From the NCBI GenBank assembly GCA_017303875.1, contig JAFLBP010000002.1, positions 124,001 through 188,000 on the forward strand: a DNA stretch of 64,000 nucleotides. Direction: 5' to 3'. The DNA comes from Chitinophagales bacterium (GTDB lineage Bacteria; Bacteroidota; Bacteroidia; Chitinophagales; Saprospiraceae). Positions 43,382-52,498 of the stretch are shown piece by piece (position 1 is the stretch's first letter; every line of letters starts with the position of its first letter). The translations under genes were made by a program, and so were the position numbers. The notes beneath the pieces are model-generated. The model was not told where the DNA came from. It ran no database searches and saw nothing but the letters and a program-made list of their open reading frames with translations.

Positions 43382-43603
43382 TTACGTTTTTTTAAGACCC
43401 GCTTCAGGAGTAATTTCACTTGAGGAAACTTCAGAGGATTGAAGTCGCAGAAGCAGCGGTTGCCAGAGATCAAAGGGTAGCGCACTTTTATCCCACACAA
43501 TGCCCAAAGCATCCATACGTCGTTTGAGGGTTTTTGTGGAAATACCAAGCTCCTGTGCCAGTTCTTTTCTGTATTTAAATGGTTTTTGCATAAAGTGTTT
43601 CAT
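43382..43603 (-). CDS. Small HTH-like protein
   Basis: A 73-residue protein. FKYRKELAQELGISTKTLKRRMDALGI looks like a helix-turn-helix (RKELAQELGISTKTLKRRM). It was probably longer once: the frame is open upstream to 43813, but that part is rich in hydrophobic and aromatic residues without family likeness. The ATG at 43603 is chosen for the compact domain. The stop is one base from the Crp/Fnr gene end. Confidence 0.5.
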   Translation of the reverse strand: MKHFMQKPFKYRKELAQELGISTKTLKRRMDALGIVWDKSALPFDLWQPLLLRLQSSEVSSSEITPEAGLKKT

Positions 43604-43887
43604 TGAGGAAATGAGATGATAAAATACGGCCAAAAGGTAGATGAAAAGGATGCCAAATCGCTGTTGTAGCACAGCGTTTAAAAGGAACAATACAAAGTTA
43701 CAGGAACTTATCTGAATATCAAAATGGCAGGCAGTTTTTTTCCAGACGCAGACCTTCCAGGTTTTCATAACGTGTTGTGTTGCTTGGTAAAAAGTGATAA
43801 CACCAATCAGCACAAAGGGAAATGCGCCGCGTTGTGCTGATTGGTTTTGGGTTTATAAAAATGTTTATTGGGCTTTTATGAAAACCA

Positions 43888-44607
43888 TCACCTCGGTATT
43901 TTAAAATCCATAAACATATTGCCATCATGCAGTTTGAAAGACTTTACCGATTTCATAGTAACGTCATCAAAGCGAAAGTTGATCTGATAGCGAATGCTGT
44001 CAGCTTCGTAGGTTTTCAGGAATTGCGTACATTCCAAGATTCCGTTTTGTTCGGGTATGCTACTAAGGAATACTTTTGCCACGGCTTTTAGTTCGCAATC
44101 TCCCAGCCATAGTCCCAATTCAAAATTCTCTTCCACCACTTGTGTCGTATCCGGCGACAATCTTGTCTTATTCAACAGCAATGGGCCCACTTTGACAGAT
44201 GCATCGATCATCTCTTCTATAGAAAAAAATTTCTGTCGACTATATTTCTCCAATGTAAATTTGACTTCTCCTTCAACGCCTCCATTTCTATAAAAATCTC
44301 TGCTTCCAATTTCAAACACCAATTTATTAACAGGGAAATTACCATTAAGTACTAATTGTGGAGTGGTTGTGGCAATAGTTTGCGCAATTGCGACATAATT
44401 CGAGTCGTTTTTTTGCCCGGAAACTACTCTTAAAGGGCCAAGAATATTCGTTCGGGCATCAATATAACTAGTGCTTGCAGGAATAGACCCAATTGCAAAT
44501 GGAAGCGTGTAATTTTTGTAGCACTCATCATCTCCAAAAAAACTCACCTCCTCTTTTTGGCATCCAAAACACAAAAGTGCTATCAGTGGAAAAAGTAAAT
44601 TGCGCAT
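43888..44607 (-). CDS. Putative lipoprotein, paralogue A
   Basis: A 239-residue protein with signal peptide LLFPLIALLCFGC (lipobox CFGC) and thus likely outer-membrane or periplasmic. It aligns along its whole length with the next gene upstream: both contain LVLNGNFP or IVLNGDFP, an EEMIDASV/EEMIDSSI stretch, ILECTQF/LLECTKF and end in the same residues (FKLHDGNMFMDFKIPR). No known domain recognised; the pattern suggests beta-sandwich. Start ATG at 44607; the longer frame to 44754 overlaps the paralogue's end. Confidence 0.7.
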   Translation of the reverse strand: MRNLLFPLIALLCFGCQKEEVSFFGDDECYKNYTLPFAIGSIPASTSYIDARTNILGPLRVVSGQKNDSNYVAIAQTIATTTPQLVLNGNFPVNKLVFEIGSRDFYRNGGVEGEVKFTLEKYSRQKFFSIEEMIDASVKVGPLLLNKTRLSPDTTQVVEENFELGLWLGDCELKAVAKVFLSSIPEQNGILECTQFLKTYEADSIRYQINFRFDDVTMKSVKSFKLHDGNMFMDFKIPR

Positions 44608-44713
44608 AAGCTGTGTAAGTTTGGGCTTGTACCAACCAAGGCAATTCTTGGGTAGCAGGTTCAGTAAACAATTATTGGCTTGATCCCCCGTCACTTGCCG
44701 TAACGGGGAGCAC

Positions 44714-45448
44714 TCACCTCGGTATTTTAAAATCCATAAACATATTTCCATCATGCAGTTTGAAAGACTGACCAGTTTGCATCGTTACGTCATCAAAGCG
44801 AAAGTTGATTTGATAGCGGATGCTGTCATCTATATAATTTTTTTCAAACTTAGTGCATTCCAGCAGACCACTTTGCTCGGGTACGTTACTGATACATACA
44901 GTAGATGAAGGAGCACCGCATTCTCCAAGAAAGAAATTGAGTATAAAATCTTTCTGTTGCGCCTGTTCAGAGGTATCGGCTGTAAAGCCTTTTTTGCTTA
45001 AAGGTAAAATACCGATCTGAATACTTGAGTCAATCATTTCTTCTAATCCCTGATATCTTTGCGTAGTATGCTTTTCTAAGTAAAAAGCAAATGCTCCTGT
45101 AAGATTATTACTATTTCTATGATATCGTTTATCTATTATTCCGAATGTGAGTTTTCGGCCAGGAAAATCACCATTCAATACTATACTCGGCGTTGTAGTG
45201 TATGCTGTTTGCCATATTGCCGCTTCAAACAAGTAATCATTGCGGCCCGCAACCAAACGCATAGGCCCAAACTCATCCGTTTCAAAGCTAACCACTTGAA
45301 TATTTTGGGCCGGTACCCCTTCGAAGAAAGGCATTCGGAAGCCTTTGAAGCATTCAGCAGTGCCAGAGCCAAAAAAATCACCTAACTCTTTTTCTTTGTC
45401 GCAGCCAAAGAGCAGGATTGTTGTAAAAAGTAAGATGAACTTGCGCAT
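44714..45448 (-). CDS. Putative lipoprotein, paralogue B
   Basis: A 244-residue protein with signal peptide and lipobox LLFGC near residue 16. It is the tandem paralogue of the gene at 43888; the last 35 codons are almost identical at DNA level, which points to recent duplication or gene conversion. Function unknown. A 16-base hairpin lies just upstream. Confidence 0.72.
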   Translation of the reverse strand: MRKFILLFTTILLFGCDKEKELGDFFGSGTAECFKGFRMPFFEGVPAQNIQVVSFETDEFGPMRLVAGRNDYLFEAAIWQTAYTTTPSIVLNGDFPGRKLTFGIIDKRYHRNSNNLTGAFAFYLEKHTTQRYQGLEEMIDSSIQIGILPLSKKGFTADTSEQAQQKDFILNFFLGECGAPSSTVCISNVPEQSGLLECTKFEKNYIDDSIRYQINFRFDDVTMQTGQSFKLHDGNMFMDFKIPR

Positions 45449-45462
45449 AATATTTTAATTTT

Positions 45463-45501
45463 GATAGTGCTGCCTGGAATAATAATCCAGGCAGCACTAT
45501 C
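45463..45501. terminator. Perfect 16-base hairpin between lipoprotein genes
   Basis: GATAGTGCTGCCTGGA pairs perfectly with its complement around a 7-base loop, 13 bases after the stop of the 45514 gene (minus strand). There is no T-run on the minus strand, so it may be a terminator or an RNA-stabilising hairpin. Confidence 0.6.
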
Positions 45502-45513
45502 GGTTTTGAAAAC

Positions 45514-46974
45514 TTATTGAATCGTTATGCCTAACAGCCAACCAGATTGGAATTTATTGCTGCAAATATTCCGACTGGTTCCGTATACACTTGCCAGGGC
45601 ATAAGGAAAGGTTTGCAGATTCCATTTCACATCTACAAAATTGGAACCATCATTTGTCACTCCTGAACTTATTACAGTACCGTGAAAACTACAACCGGAT
45701 GATTCAAGCACGGTATTGATGTTTGCAAGGTAAGAACCATTGAAGTAGTAGCGGAAAATCGTCGGGTCGCCAAACGAGATCGAATTCGATCCCACAACAA
45801 GTACTTCTCCGGGGCTGTTGACTTCGTCAATGATATTTATATCTCTACTTATTGTTTTAGTACCAAAACATGTACCGTATTGTACGAAACAATTGATTTT
45901 CATCGGAATATTTGGATCGTTTTGTTTTACCCGCAACTCAGGAATTGTTGTCAGTATACCAGTGAGTACTCCTGGAAAATCAACTGCTATTCCATTTTGT
46001 ACAGACCAGAGATACCCTTGGGCTGATGTACCTTGTCCACTAACCTCAACCGTCTGTACCTCCCCACAATCGCCAATTGCCAGGCCCATTACTTTTGGGC
46101 CTGCACATGGGTCAAGAACTATTGGCGCTGAAGAATCGCACTTGCAGTCGCTGTCCGTGTAAATCTTGATGATCTCAATGACTGCTGCAATTCCTGCGGA
46201 TATTAAAAGTCCTTTGATGGCTAACTTTCTGTTCGTCTTGTCATCATCTGCACTCACATCGTCGTCCACAGAATTACCATCGTCGTCATCGTCAACGTTG
46301 CCGCCGCTGCCGGTGAAGAATGTTTTCTCTATATATGATTTAAGCGATGCAAACAATGCCGCTTCAAGCACCTTTTCCCAGCATTTTAGCTTTCGGCCAA
46401 GAAAACATCCATCGCCTCTTTCTTCAGTCAGAAGCCCGGTTTCATTGGCATAAGTCAGTTGGTTTCGGAGAATAGAGCTAACGTAAAGCGCCGGTGTGAT
46501 ATCATCTTCCGGCAGACCGCCCTCGATCAGCGAATCCTCGAACTGACGTATACCCGTCCAGGCTGCCTCAGGAGTAATGTCGTCGGGCATTGCATTGATT
46601 ACTGCCCTGAACTGCTGGATATACCCTACCGCTTGCGTACTCAATACTTCCTCATCAAGCAAAGGTTGTACCTGCTCTGAGAAAGGTTTGTCCTTAATTG
46701 CAAGATAGTTGGCGGAAACTAATGGCAAAACGCTACGGAAGCGTGGCGCCAAATACACTTCCGGATTACCCCCTACATTTACCGTGTTGTGCCTGTACCA
46801 AAGCCGCCCCATCGCATCAAATTTGTCTGTAACAAGGGCATTCTGGTGGATACTGGTCACCGGGCTTCGCTGTAAAGTCTGTAGTGGTGAGGTTGACTGA
46901 GCGGTGTCAATCTCTGGTTTTTGACATGAGGCTATCCAAAAAAGGAAGCCAAGGAGAAACACATGTTTTTTCAT
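45514..46974 (-). CDS. Large putative lipoprotein with acidic linker
   Basis: A 486-residue protein. Signal peptide FLLGFLFWIASC (lipobox). An N-terminal part of about 220 residues is unrecognised. VDDDDDGNSVDDDVSADDD near 228-246 is an acidic linker, followed by a hydrophobic segment IKGLLISAGIAAVIEIIKIY. The rest is Cys-containing and resembles PKD/Ig-like domains (LWSVQNGIAVDFPG). It may be a surface protein. Upstream of two paralogous lipoproteins, with its own promoter. Confidence 0.65.
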   Translation of the reverse strand: MKKHVFLLGFLFWIASCQKPEIDTAQSTSPLQTLQRSPVTSIHQNALVTDKFDAMGRLWYRHNTVNVGGNPEVYLAPRFRSVLPLVSANYLAIKDKPFSEQVQPLLDEEVLSTQAVGYIQQFRAVINAMPDDITPEAAWTGIRQFEDSLIEGGLPEDDITPALYVSSILRNQLTYANETGLLTEERGDGCFLGRKLKCWEKVLEAALFASLKSYIEKTFFTGSGGNVDDDDDGNSVDDDVSADDDKTNRKLAIKGLLISAGIAAVIEIIKIYTDSDCKCDSSAPIVLDPCAGPKVMGLAIGDCGEVQTVEVSGQGTSAQGYLWSVQNGIAVDFPGVLTGILTTIPELRVKQNDPNIPMKINCFVQYGTCFGTKTISRDINIIDEVNSPGEVLVVGSNSISFGDPTIFRYYFNGSYLANINTVLESSGCSFHGTVISSGVTNDGSNFVDVKWNLQTFPYALASVYGTSRNICSNKFQSGWLLGITIQ

Positions 46975-47029
46975 AAAGTACTAAAATTGGATGAAGAAAA
47001 GGATTACTCACCATGAATAATCTAATTTG

Positions 47030-47061
47030 CAAATATATTAGTCAAATTTTCACATTTCCAA
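47030..47061 (-). promoter_or_regulatory. Bacteroidota-type promoter of the large lipoprotein
   Basis: On the minus strand TTG (47059-47061), 21 bases, then TATATTTG (47030-47037). The ATG lies 55 bases downstream of the -7 box. Confidence 0.6.
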
Positions 47062-47192
47062 CACAAAATATCGGACAATATCGGACAGCACCATGACAAA
47101 AACTTGCCATATCGGCGCCAGCGCGTAAACCAAGCCGCCGCCCAGGCAGTTATAAAACGTATACTTATTGTAAACCCACCCAAATCCTGTTT

Positions 47193-48278
47193 ATGCTTCG
47201 ATATCTACTCATGCTCCTATGCCTGCCCGCACTTGCACACGCGCAACAAAGCGCAAAACCCGTTCAGGTGGGCGCCAGCCTGCACCGGGGTTTTATTATT
47301 CATCATTCCCGCGAACTCATAGACGTTTCCAGCTCCCTGCCAACCGGATTTGAATGCCAGATCAACTGGTTGCTGGCCGATGAAAAACATGTGCGCGAGG
47401 CCGGCCTCATCGCCCGGCGCGGCATATCGCTGTATTACATGAATTTCAATAACCCGGAAATACTGGGCCATAGCCTTGCCGTAGTGCCTTATGTGGAACC
47501 CCTTATACGCCCCGGGAAACGCCTGCACGGCAGTTTCCAGCTGGGCCTCGGTGTCGCCTACCTCAGTAAAGTCTACGATGCCGAAAGCAACCCCGACAAC
47601 CTGTTTTTCAGCTCACCCATCAGCTTTTGGGCCATGGTGAATGCCCGCGCCCACTACCGCATCAACCCGCAATGGCAGGCCTCACTCGGACTGAACTATA
47701 ACCATATCTCCAATGGCGGTATGAAAGAACCCAACAAAGGCATGAATTTCCCTACTTTCAACGCCGGGGTGCAATACCAGCTCCAGCCCGTCCACCTGCA
47801 AAAGCCGCTAAAAAACCAGGACTGGAAGCAGGAACCCCGCACCTTCCAATACCTGCTCGCGGTGGGTTCAGTTAAAAACATCCCTTCCTCGCAAGACTAC
47901 CCGGAGGTGGAAGCGACCCTACTCCTGGGCGGCCAATGGATGATCGGGCGGCGCGTCGGGCGGATGTCGGGCCTGAGCGTTGGCACAGAATGGCTGTACG
48001 AGGGCTATGCGGCCGTGCAAAATGAGCGCAACGGACGCGATCAGCGCGCCATCAAAGGCGCCCTGCTGTTGGGCCACGAATTATTGGTAGGGCGCGTGCG
48101 TTTCACCATTCACCTGGCGCCTTATGTGTACAATCCCTCCCGGGGCCAGGATGATCCCCTGTACCAGCGCTACGGCCTGTATTACCGCTTCGGCAAACAC
48201 CTGCTGTTGGGCAGCACCCTCAAAGCCCACCGGCATGTTGCCGATGTAGCGGATGTGCGTGTGGGTTGGTTGTTTTAG
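47193..48278 (+). CDS. Acyloxyacyl hydrolase / PagL-like lipid A deacylase
   Basis: A 361-residue outer-membrane protein with signal peptide (LLMLLCLPALAHAQ). YNHISNGGMKEPNKGMNFPT near residues 169-188 contains the His-x-Ser of PagL and its conserved Asn-Gly; GVQYQL follows. PagL removes the 3-O-acyl chain of lipid A. Bacteroidota homologues are longer than PagL, as here. It would tune the LPS made with the glycan locus. No regulator seen nearby. Confidence 0.85.
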   Translation: MLRYLLMLLCLPALAHAQQSAKPVQVGASLHRGFIIHHSRELIDVSSSLPTGFECQINWLLADEKHVREAGLIARRGISLYYMNFNNPEILGHSLAVVPYVEPLIRPGKRLHGSFQLGLGVAYLSKVYDAESNPDNLFFSSPISFWAMVNARAHYRINPQWQASLGLNYNHISNGGMKEPNKGMNFPTFNAGVQYQLQPVHLQKPLKNQDWKQEPRTFQYLLAVGSVKNIPSSQDYPEVEATLLLGGQWMIGRRVGRMSGLSVGTEWLYEGYAAVQNERNGRDQRAIKGALLLGHELLVGRVRFTIHLAPYVYNPSRGQDDPLYQRYGLYYRFGKHLLLGSTLKAHRHVADVADVRVGWLF

Positions 48279-48420
48279 GAGGGGGATGGATAGTTAATAT
48301 AGTAATGTTTCATTAGCAAGCAGCGCAGCGTTCATACGCGCAATGACCGCCTGCGGTTAAGCTGTTTACCTTCTGTGAGTTAGTAAAATGCTGGCTATAG
48401 ATTTATTGTGATGGCTAAAA

Positions 48421-50409
48421 TCAGGTCGCATTTACTATTTCCTCGATCAGGAGCTCTGAATCTTTTGGGATAAATGGATAGCATTTACCAATAATTTTTG
48501 TAAGTTCTCTCTGTAAGTGACCTTCGCTGGTAAATCCATTTAGCGCAGGGAATACTTCCTTAATGCGACTTTCCAAGTCATGCCCTTTAAATTCTAAATA
48601 CCATTTGGGTATATAAATTTCTCTTCCATTTAAATACTCAACCTTCTTTTTTTCAGAATCGTTTTTTTCCTCTGCCTTAAATTTATCATAATAACGAGCA
48701 AAAAACCAATTTGATATTTCCTGAAGGAATTCAGAACTCTTACTTCCGATCGTATATTGATCTATAGCATCCTCGATTATAAGTTCTTTATGGACATTAT
48801 GTGCGTTCTTTTCCATTAGAAAAATCACAATATATATTGGATCTAACAAATAATTTTCTATGCTATATCTGTTACTCTCACCGTGAATTTTCACAAATTC
48901 AGTTGATGAGTTTTTTAAATCCCAATCGATGATTCCATAAGCCGTTTTACTTCCTGATAACCTCAACTCATGAACGATACTCTTCACTTGATCACAATTC
49001 CCCTTGCCATATCCATTGGAAATAAAATATAAATTAAAAGGATAATTTCTTTCTTGATTTAATTTATTAAATATTAATTGGTAAAATTTGACATCTGTCG
49101 GACTTTCGACAAATACTTGCTTATGATTATTGTAATCAATAGATAACGTAGGAATAAAATCTGTAAGTAATTTCAGGGCGTCATTTTTTTCAATTTTTTG
49201 CAAAGTAGTTTCAGGTTCGTTTTTTAATTGGTAGATTGAATTATCTGGGCAAAGTGCAATGGTTGATGGAGAATGTGTTGTTATTATAACCTTTAATTTG
49301 AATTTTTCAACAAAAGTTTTTTGGAGTACATCAATAAGCAACTTTGACATCTCAGGATGAAGATGTGCGTCCGGCTCATCAAGAACAATGAGTTCAGGAA
49401 GCTCTAATTTGTCATTATAGTATTGACTTGTAAATAGTTTTACTATTAGTCCGATAATAATTTTTTCACCTGACGACAGATCTTGAAAGTTAATTTCTTT
49501 TTCAATTGTCGTCTTTATTAATCTGACTGAAAGCATTGCTTCTGGAGCAAAATTAGTCTGATCAATAGTCGTAAATTGAAACTTTAAATCATATTGATCT
49601 AAAATTTCATTTATAATTATCCACGGCGGTTTAAATTGTACAACAAAATCAGTATCAGAAATTGAGTCGTTTTCCCGACTATAATTCATTTTATCAAAAT
49701 AAAACCTTTGGTTTTGATCTCTTCTCTTCGCATAGTTATAAAAAACAAACTCTATTTGAGAGCCAAAAAGCTTTGGCTCATCTAATAGATATTCAGGAAA
49801 TGGCGTTAAATGAAAATCTACTTCTGTCAGGTCACTAATTGATTTCTTTCTAAAATTTGAAGCAAATTTTGCTACATATAAAGATTGTTTGATTGATTCT
49901 GAGAAAATGCTATTCTTAAATAAATGCCTTAATATTTGATTTAATGTTTTTCCGCTACCAAACCATATAGGATCAATTTCTCTTGACATCTCCATAATAA
50001 GCCCTTCCAATTCTGAAGCTGTAACTGTTTTAATTGCAGCAAATGAAAACTCTTCCGGAACAGAACTTGGCCAAGTATTATTTTCAATACAAATTTCTAA
50101 AAAAATTTTAGTGTTATGTTGTATTTTATTGAACATATTTAAATAAAAATCCAATTTTGACTTCCATGCTAAACTATTCAACGTCGACAAGTTAGAATTT
50201 TCGATTCCTTCAATCTGAATTTTTGATATAACTGGCTCGAAATCTAACTTTAATCCAGATAGTAACTGTTTGGTCGATTTTAATTTTATTAACGCTATAA
50301 GCTGACTTTTTCCACTGCCATTTTTTCCTGTAATTACAGAAAAATTTTCTAATATATCACTAGTGAATGTTGTTAGTGATTTGTATTCACCCTGAAATTT
50401 AATTACCAT
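48421..50409 (-). CDS. AAA ATPase-TOPRIM fusion (OLD/PARIS-like)
   Basis: A 662-residue AT-rich gene unlike its GC-richer neighbours. Walker A GKNGSGKS at 28-35, ABC-type signature LSSGEK near 309, Walker B LIVLDEPDAHLHPEM near 337-351 and the switch His in ITTHSPS near 372 form an AAA15/ABC-type ATPase. From about 430, VFVESPTDVKFY, GIIDWDL and RYSIENYLLDP form a TOPRIM-like domain of the DUF4435 kind. This order matches OLD nucleases and the single-chain form of PARIS (AriA-AriB). The likely role is anti-phage defence; that is inference. Confidence 0.8.
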   Translation of the reverse strand: MVIKFQGEYKSLTTFTSDILENFSVITGKNGSGKSQLIALIKLKSTKQLLSGLKLDFEPVISKIQIEGIENSNLSTLNSLAWKSKLDFYLNMFNKIQHNTKIFLEICIENNTWPSSVPEEFSFAAIKTVTASELEGLIMEMSREIDPIWFGSGKTLNQILRHLFKNSIFSESIKQSLYVAKFASNFRKKSISDLTEVDFHLTPFPEYLLDEPKLFGSQIEFVFYNYAKRRDQNQRFYFDKMNYSRENDSISDTDFVVQFKPPWIIINEILDQYDLKFQFTTIDQTNFAPEAMLSVRLIKTTIEKEINFQDLSSGEKIIIGLIVKLFTSQYYNDKLELPELIVLDEPDAHLHPEMSKLLIDVLQKTFVEKFKLKVIITTHSPSTIALCPDNSIYQLKNEPETTLQKIEKNDALKLLTDFIPTLSIDYNNHKQVFVESPTDVKFYQLIFNKLNQERNYPFNLYFISNGYGKGNCDQVKSIVHELRLSGSKTAYGIIDWDLKNSSTEFVKIHGESNRYSIENYLLDPIYIVIFLMEKNAHNVHKELIIEDAIDQYTIGSKSSEFLQEISNWFFARYYDKFKAEEKNDSEKKKVEYLNGREIYIPKWYLEFKGHDLESRIKEVFPALNGFTSEGHLQRELTKIIGKCYPFIPKDSELLIEEIVNAT

Positions 50410-50663
50410 AATGCGCTCAGCAATGTGTTTCTCATTAAAAACTTAAAAGTCAGTGTTAATATTACACTTAAACAATAACTTAAAAGTTAATAGTGAGAGA
50501 ATGATCAGAAAAATTATTCTATCCAGCTTCTCTACATTGAGAATTTGCACGTCGCAAAACTACAAAAAAATCATAATCGCTGAGATGCGGCAACTGAATT
50601 TTATGCTTAGACTACGCCCCAAAAAAGCACACAGTTCTGACAACTTTTAAAAAGTTGCCAAAA
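50410..50663. other. Upstream region of the ATPase-TOPRIM gene
   Basis: AT-rich. ACTTAAAAGT occurs twice in the same direction (50441 and 50478), a possible operator. A short inverted repeat CAACTTTTAAAAAGTTG lies at 50641-50657. A 65-residue reading frame on the plus strand has no support. Confidence 0.4.
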
Positions 50664-50708
50664 CTCATTCCTCATTCCGCATTCCGCATTCCGCACTCAA
50701 AACACTCC
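50664..50708 (-). repeat. CATTCCGC array, third site
   Basis: CATTCCGC repeated with the same CTCAAAACACTCC tail as at 17392-17420. The end of the esterase gene (stop at 50697) lies within it. Confidence 0.85.
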
Positions 50709-51572
50709 TCCCTCCTCCTTCATCGCTACAAAAAGCCAACGAAGGAACTCCGGCATCGCAACACCCCAGGTTTCGGGGTCATGCGTGCCGTCCTGAATTT
50801 CGCAGTACTGGCTCTGGGCTTCCGATACGCCGCGATGCCGGATGGCTTTAATCAGGTCCCAGGTGTCGTCGATGGAATCAATGATGCCGTTGCGGTTGCG
50901 GTCGTCGGTTTCGTCGCGGGTGCCGCACTGAAACCAGAAACGCTGCGGCGCGGGGCGCTCGTGGGCGCTGTTGTGCACAATGTCGTGCACGATGCGGTCG
51001 GCGTCGGGGTTGTTGTCGTCTACGGGCGACCAGCGCCACCACAGGGCGCCGGAGAAGACGCCGGCAGCGCCAAACACCTCCGGATTGCCCCAGGCGATGT
51101 CGAAGGCCGAGAGGCCGCCCAGCGAAAAGCCGGCGATGGCTGTGCGCGTGCGTTTTTTCTTGATGCGAAAACGGCTGCGCAGCATGGGCAGGAGTTCCTG
51201 CAGGATGAAATCGCGGTGCTGCGGCGCCCGGTCGCCGCGGCCCTTGTAGTCGGGCTGTCGGGCGGTGCCATACTCGCGGTGGCGGTCGTGGTTGGCATAA
51301 ATACCCACCACGATGATGCCTTTAATTTCCTGATTGTAATACATCCGCTCCAGGATGCGGGCGAAGAGCATGCGGGGCAGGTCCTGGCCGTCGTTGAAGA
51401 TCAGCAGGGGATATTTTTTCAGGCTGAGGTGATAATCGCAGGGCAGGTACACATCGAGGTCGACTTCCCGCTGGAGTTGGTCGGAGTAAAAATGCCGGAT
51501 CTGGCGCAGGTGGGGCGCCTTGCGTTGCAGGAGTTCCTGCAAGGTCTCTGCGGGTTTTTGCCAAAAATTCAT
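50697..51572 (-). CDS. Alpha/beta hydrolase, esterase D/enterochelin esterase-like
   Basis: A 291-residue protein. VDLDVYLPCDYHL, LLIFNDGQDLPRM, the nucleophile elbow GFSLGGLSAF (Ser150), FFQCGTRDE-like FWFQCGTRDETDD and DGTHDPETWGVAM follow the order of the esterase family PF00756. DDRNRNGIIDSIDD is a calcium-binding-like acidic loop. No signal peptide. The ATG overlaps the cmk stop by four bases, so it is co-translated with cmk. Substrate unknown. Confidence 0.87.
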   Translation of the reverse strand: MNFWQKPAETLQELLQRKAPHLRQIRHFYSDQLQREVDLDVYLPCDYHLSLKKYPLLIFNDGQDLPRMLFARILERMYYNQEIKGIIVVGIYANHDRHREYGTARQPDYKGRGDRAPQHRDFILQELLPMLRSRFRIKKKRTRTAIAGFSLGGLSAFDIAWGNPEVFGAAGVFSGALWWRWSPVDDNNPDADRIVHDIVHNSAHERPAPQRFWFQCGTRDETDDRNRNGIIDSIDDTWDLIKAIRHRGVSEAQSQYCEIQDGTHDPETWGVAMPEFLRWLFVAMKEEGGVF

Positions 51573-52276
51573 CGTCCGATTTGCGCTTGTGCGAGGCTGA
51601 GGGCTTTTTCGAGCTGCTCGGCTTCGGAGAGCAGGGTGTTGTCTATGACGATGGCATCTTCGGCCTGGCGCAGGGGACTGTCGGCGCGGGTGGAGTCGAT
51701 GTGGTCGCGCTCGCGGAGGTTGCGGCGGATCTCGTCCCACTCGGCGTCGATGCCTTTGGCGGCGAGTTCGAGGTGGCGGCGACTGGTGCGCACGTCGGTA
51801 TCGGCGGTGAGGAAGATTTTGAGTTCGGCGTCGGGGAAGACGACGGTGGCGATGTCGCGGCCGTCGGCAACGATGCCCCTGCGTTTGCCCATTGCTTTTT
51901 GCTGGGCGACCATGGCGCGGCGCACGGCGGAGATGGTGGAAACGGGGCTGACGTGCTCGCTGACGCGCATTTCGCGGATTTCGCGCTCTACATCCACGCC
52001 GTTGAGGAAGGTGTGGTTTTGGCCCTGTATGCGCTCAAAATGGATCTCGATATGCTCCAGCGCCTCGGCGACGGCGGCCGGGTCGTTGTAATCTATGCCT
52101 TTTTCCAGCATAAACAGCGTGACGGCGCGGTACATGGCGCCGGTGTCGAGGTAGGCGTAATGGAGGGTTTTGGCCAATGCCTTGGCTAAGGTGCTTTTGC
52201 CGCAGGACGAATACCCGTCGATGGCAACGATAATTTTATGGGGCTTGGGTTTAGGCTGGCCGTTTTCCTGAGTCAT
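51569..52276 (-). CDS. cmk: Cytidylate kinase
   Basis: A 235-residue enzyme phosphorylating CMP/dCMP. P-loop GYSSCGKST at 21-29, LDTGAMYRAVTLFML, VADGRDIATVVFPDAELKIFL and RREDR-type RERDHIDSTRADSPL are all present. Start ATG at 52276 fits the usual length; a further ATG at 52312 adds 12 residues. Four-base overlap with the downstream esterase. Confidence 0.95.
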   Translation of the reverse strand: MTQENGQPKPKPHKIIVAIDGYSSCGKSTLAKALAKTLHYAYLDTGAMYRAVTLFMLEKGIDYNDPAAVAEALEHIEIHFERIQGQNHTFLNGVDVEREIREMRVSEHVSPVSTISAVRRAMVAQQKAMGKRRGIVADGRDIATVVFPDAELKIFLTADTDVRTSRRHLELAAKGIDAEWDEIRRNLRERDHIDSTRADSPLRQAEDAIVIDNTLLSEAEQLEKALSLAQAQIGR

Positions 52277-52380
52277 GTTGTAGTTGTTACCGATCGTGCA
52301 AAAGTCTGACAATTCGGGTACTTTTGCCTGCTCTGTGGCGGATAAAATCTCAGGATTTTACGCCGGGCGCTGTTTGGGTT

Positions 52381-52463
52381 TCGCACAGCTGCTACACAGG
52401 TGGATGCACAGCGTTTACACAGAAATGTATATTTATTTGATAATCAAATTTCTGTGTAAGCGC
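52381..52463. repeat. CACAG palindrome upstream of cmk
   Basis: GCGTTTACACAGAAAT (52411-52426) pairs with ATTTCTGTGTAAGCGC (52448-52463), 15 of 16; flanking GCACAGCTGCTACACAGG carries the same words as the palindromes at 23266 and 60150. Confidence 0.75.
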
Positions 52464-52498
52464 TGCAAGCAAGCATCCGCCAAAATCGGTAAGCGTTT

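Noticed and set aside
45463-45501. Riboswitch or tRNA-like structure
   Set aside because: A single perfect stem with a 7-base loop has no further conserved structure.
50453-50650. 65-codon frame upstream of the ATPase-TOPRIM gene
   Set aside because: No homology-like features; AT-rich sequence gives such frames by chance.
50655-52091. 478-codon open frame on the plus strand
   Set aside because: A shadow of the esterase and cmk genes, with low-complexity composition and no motif.
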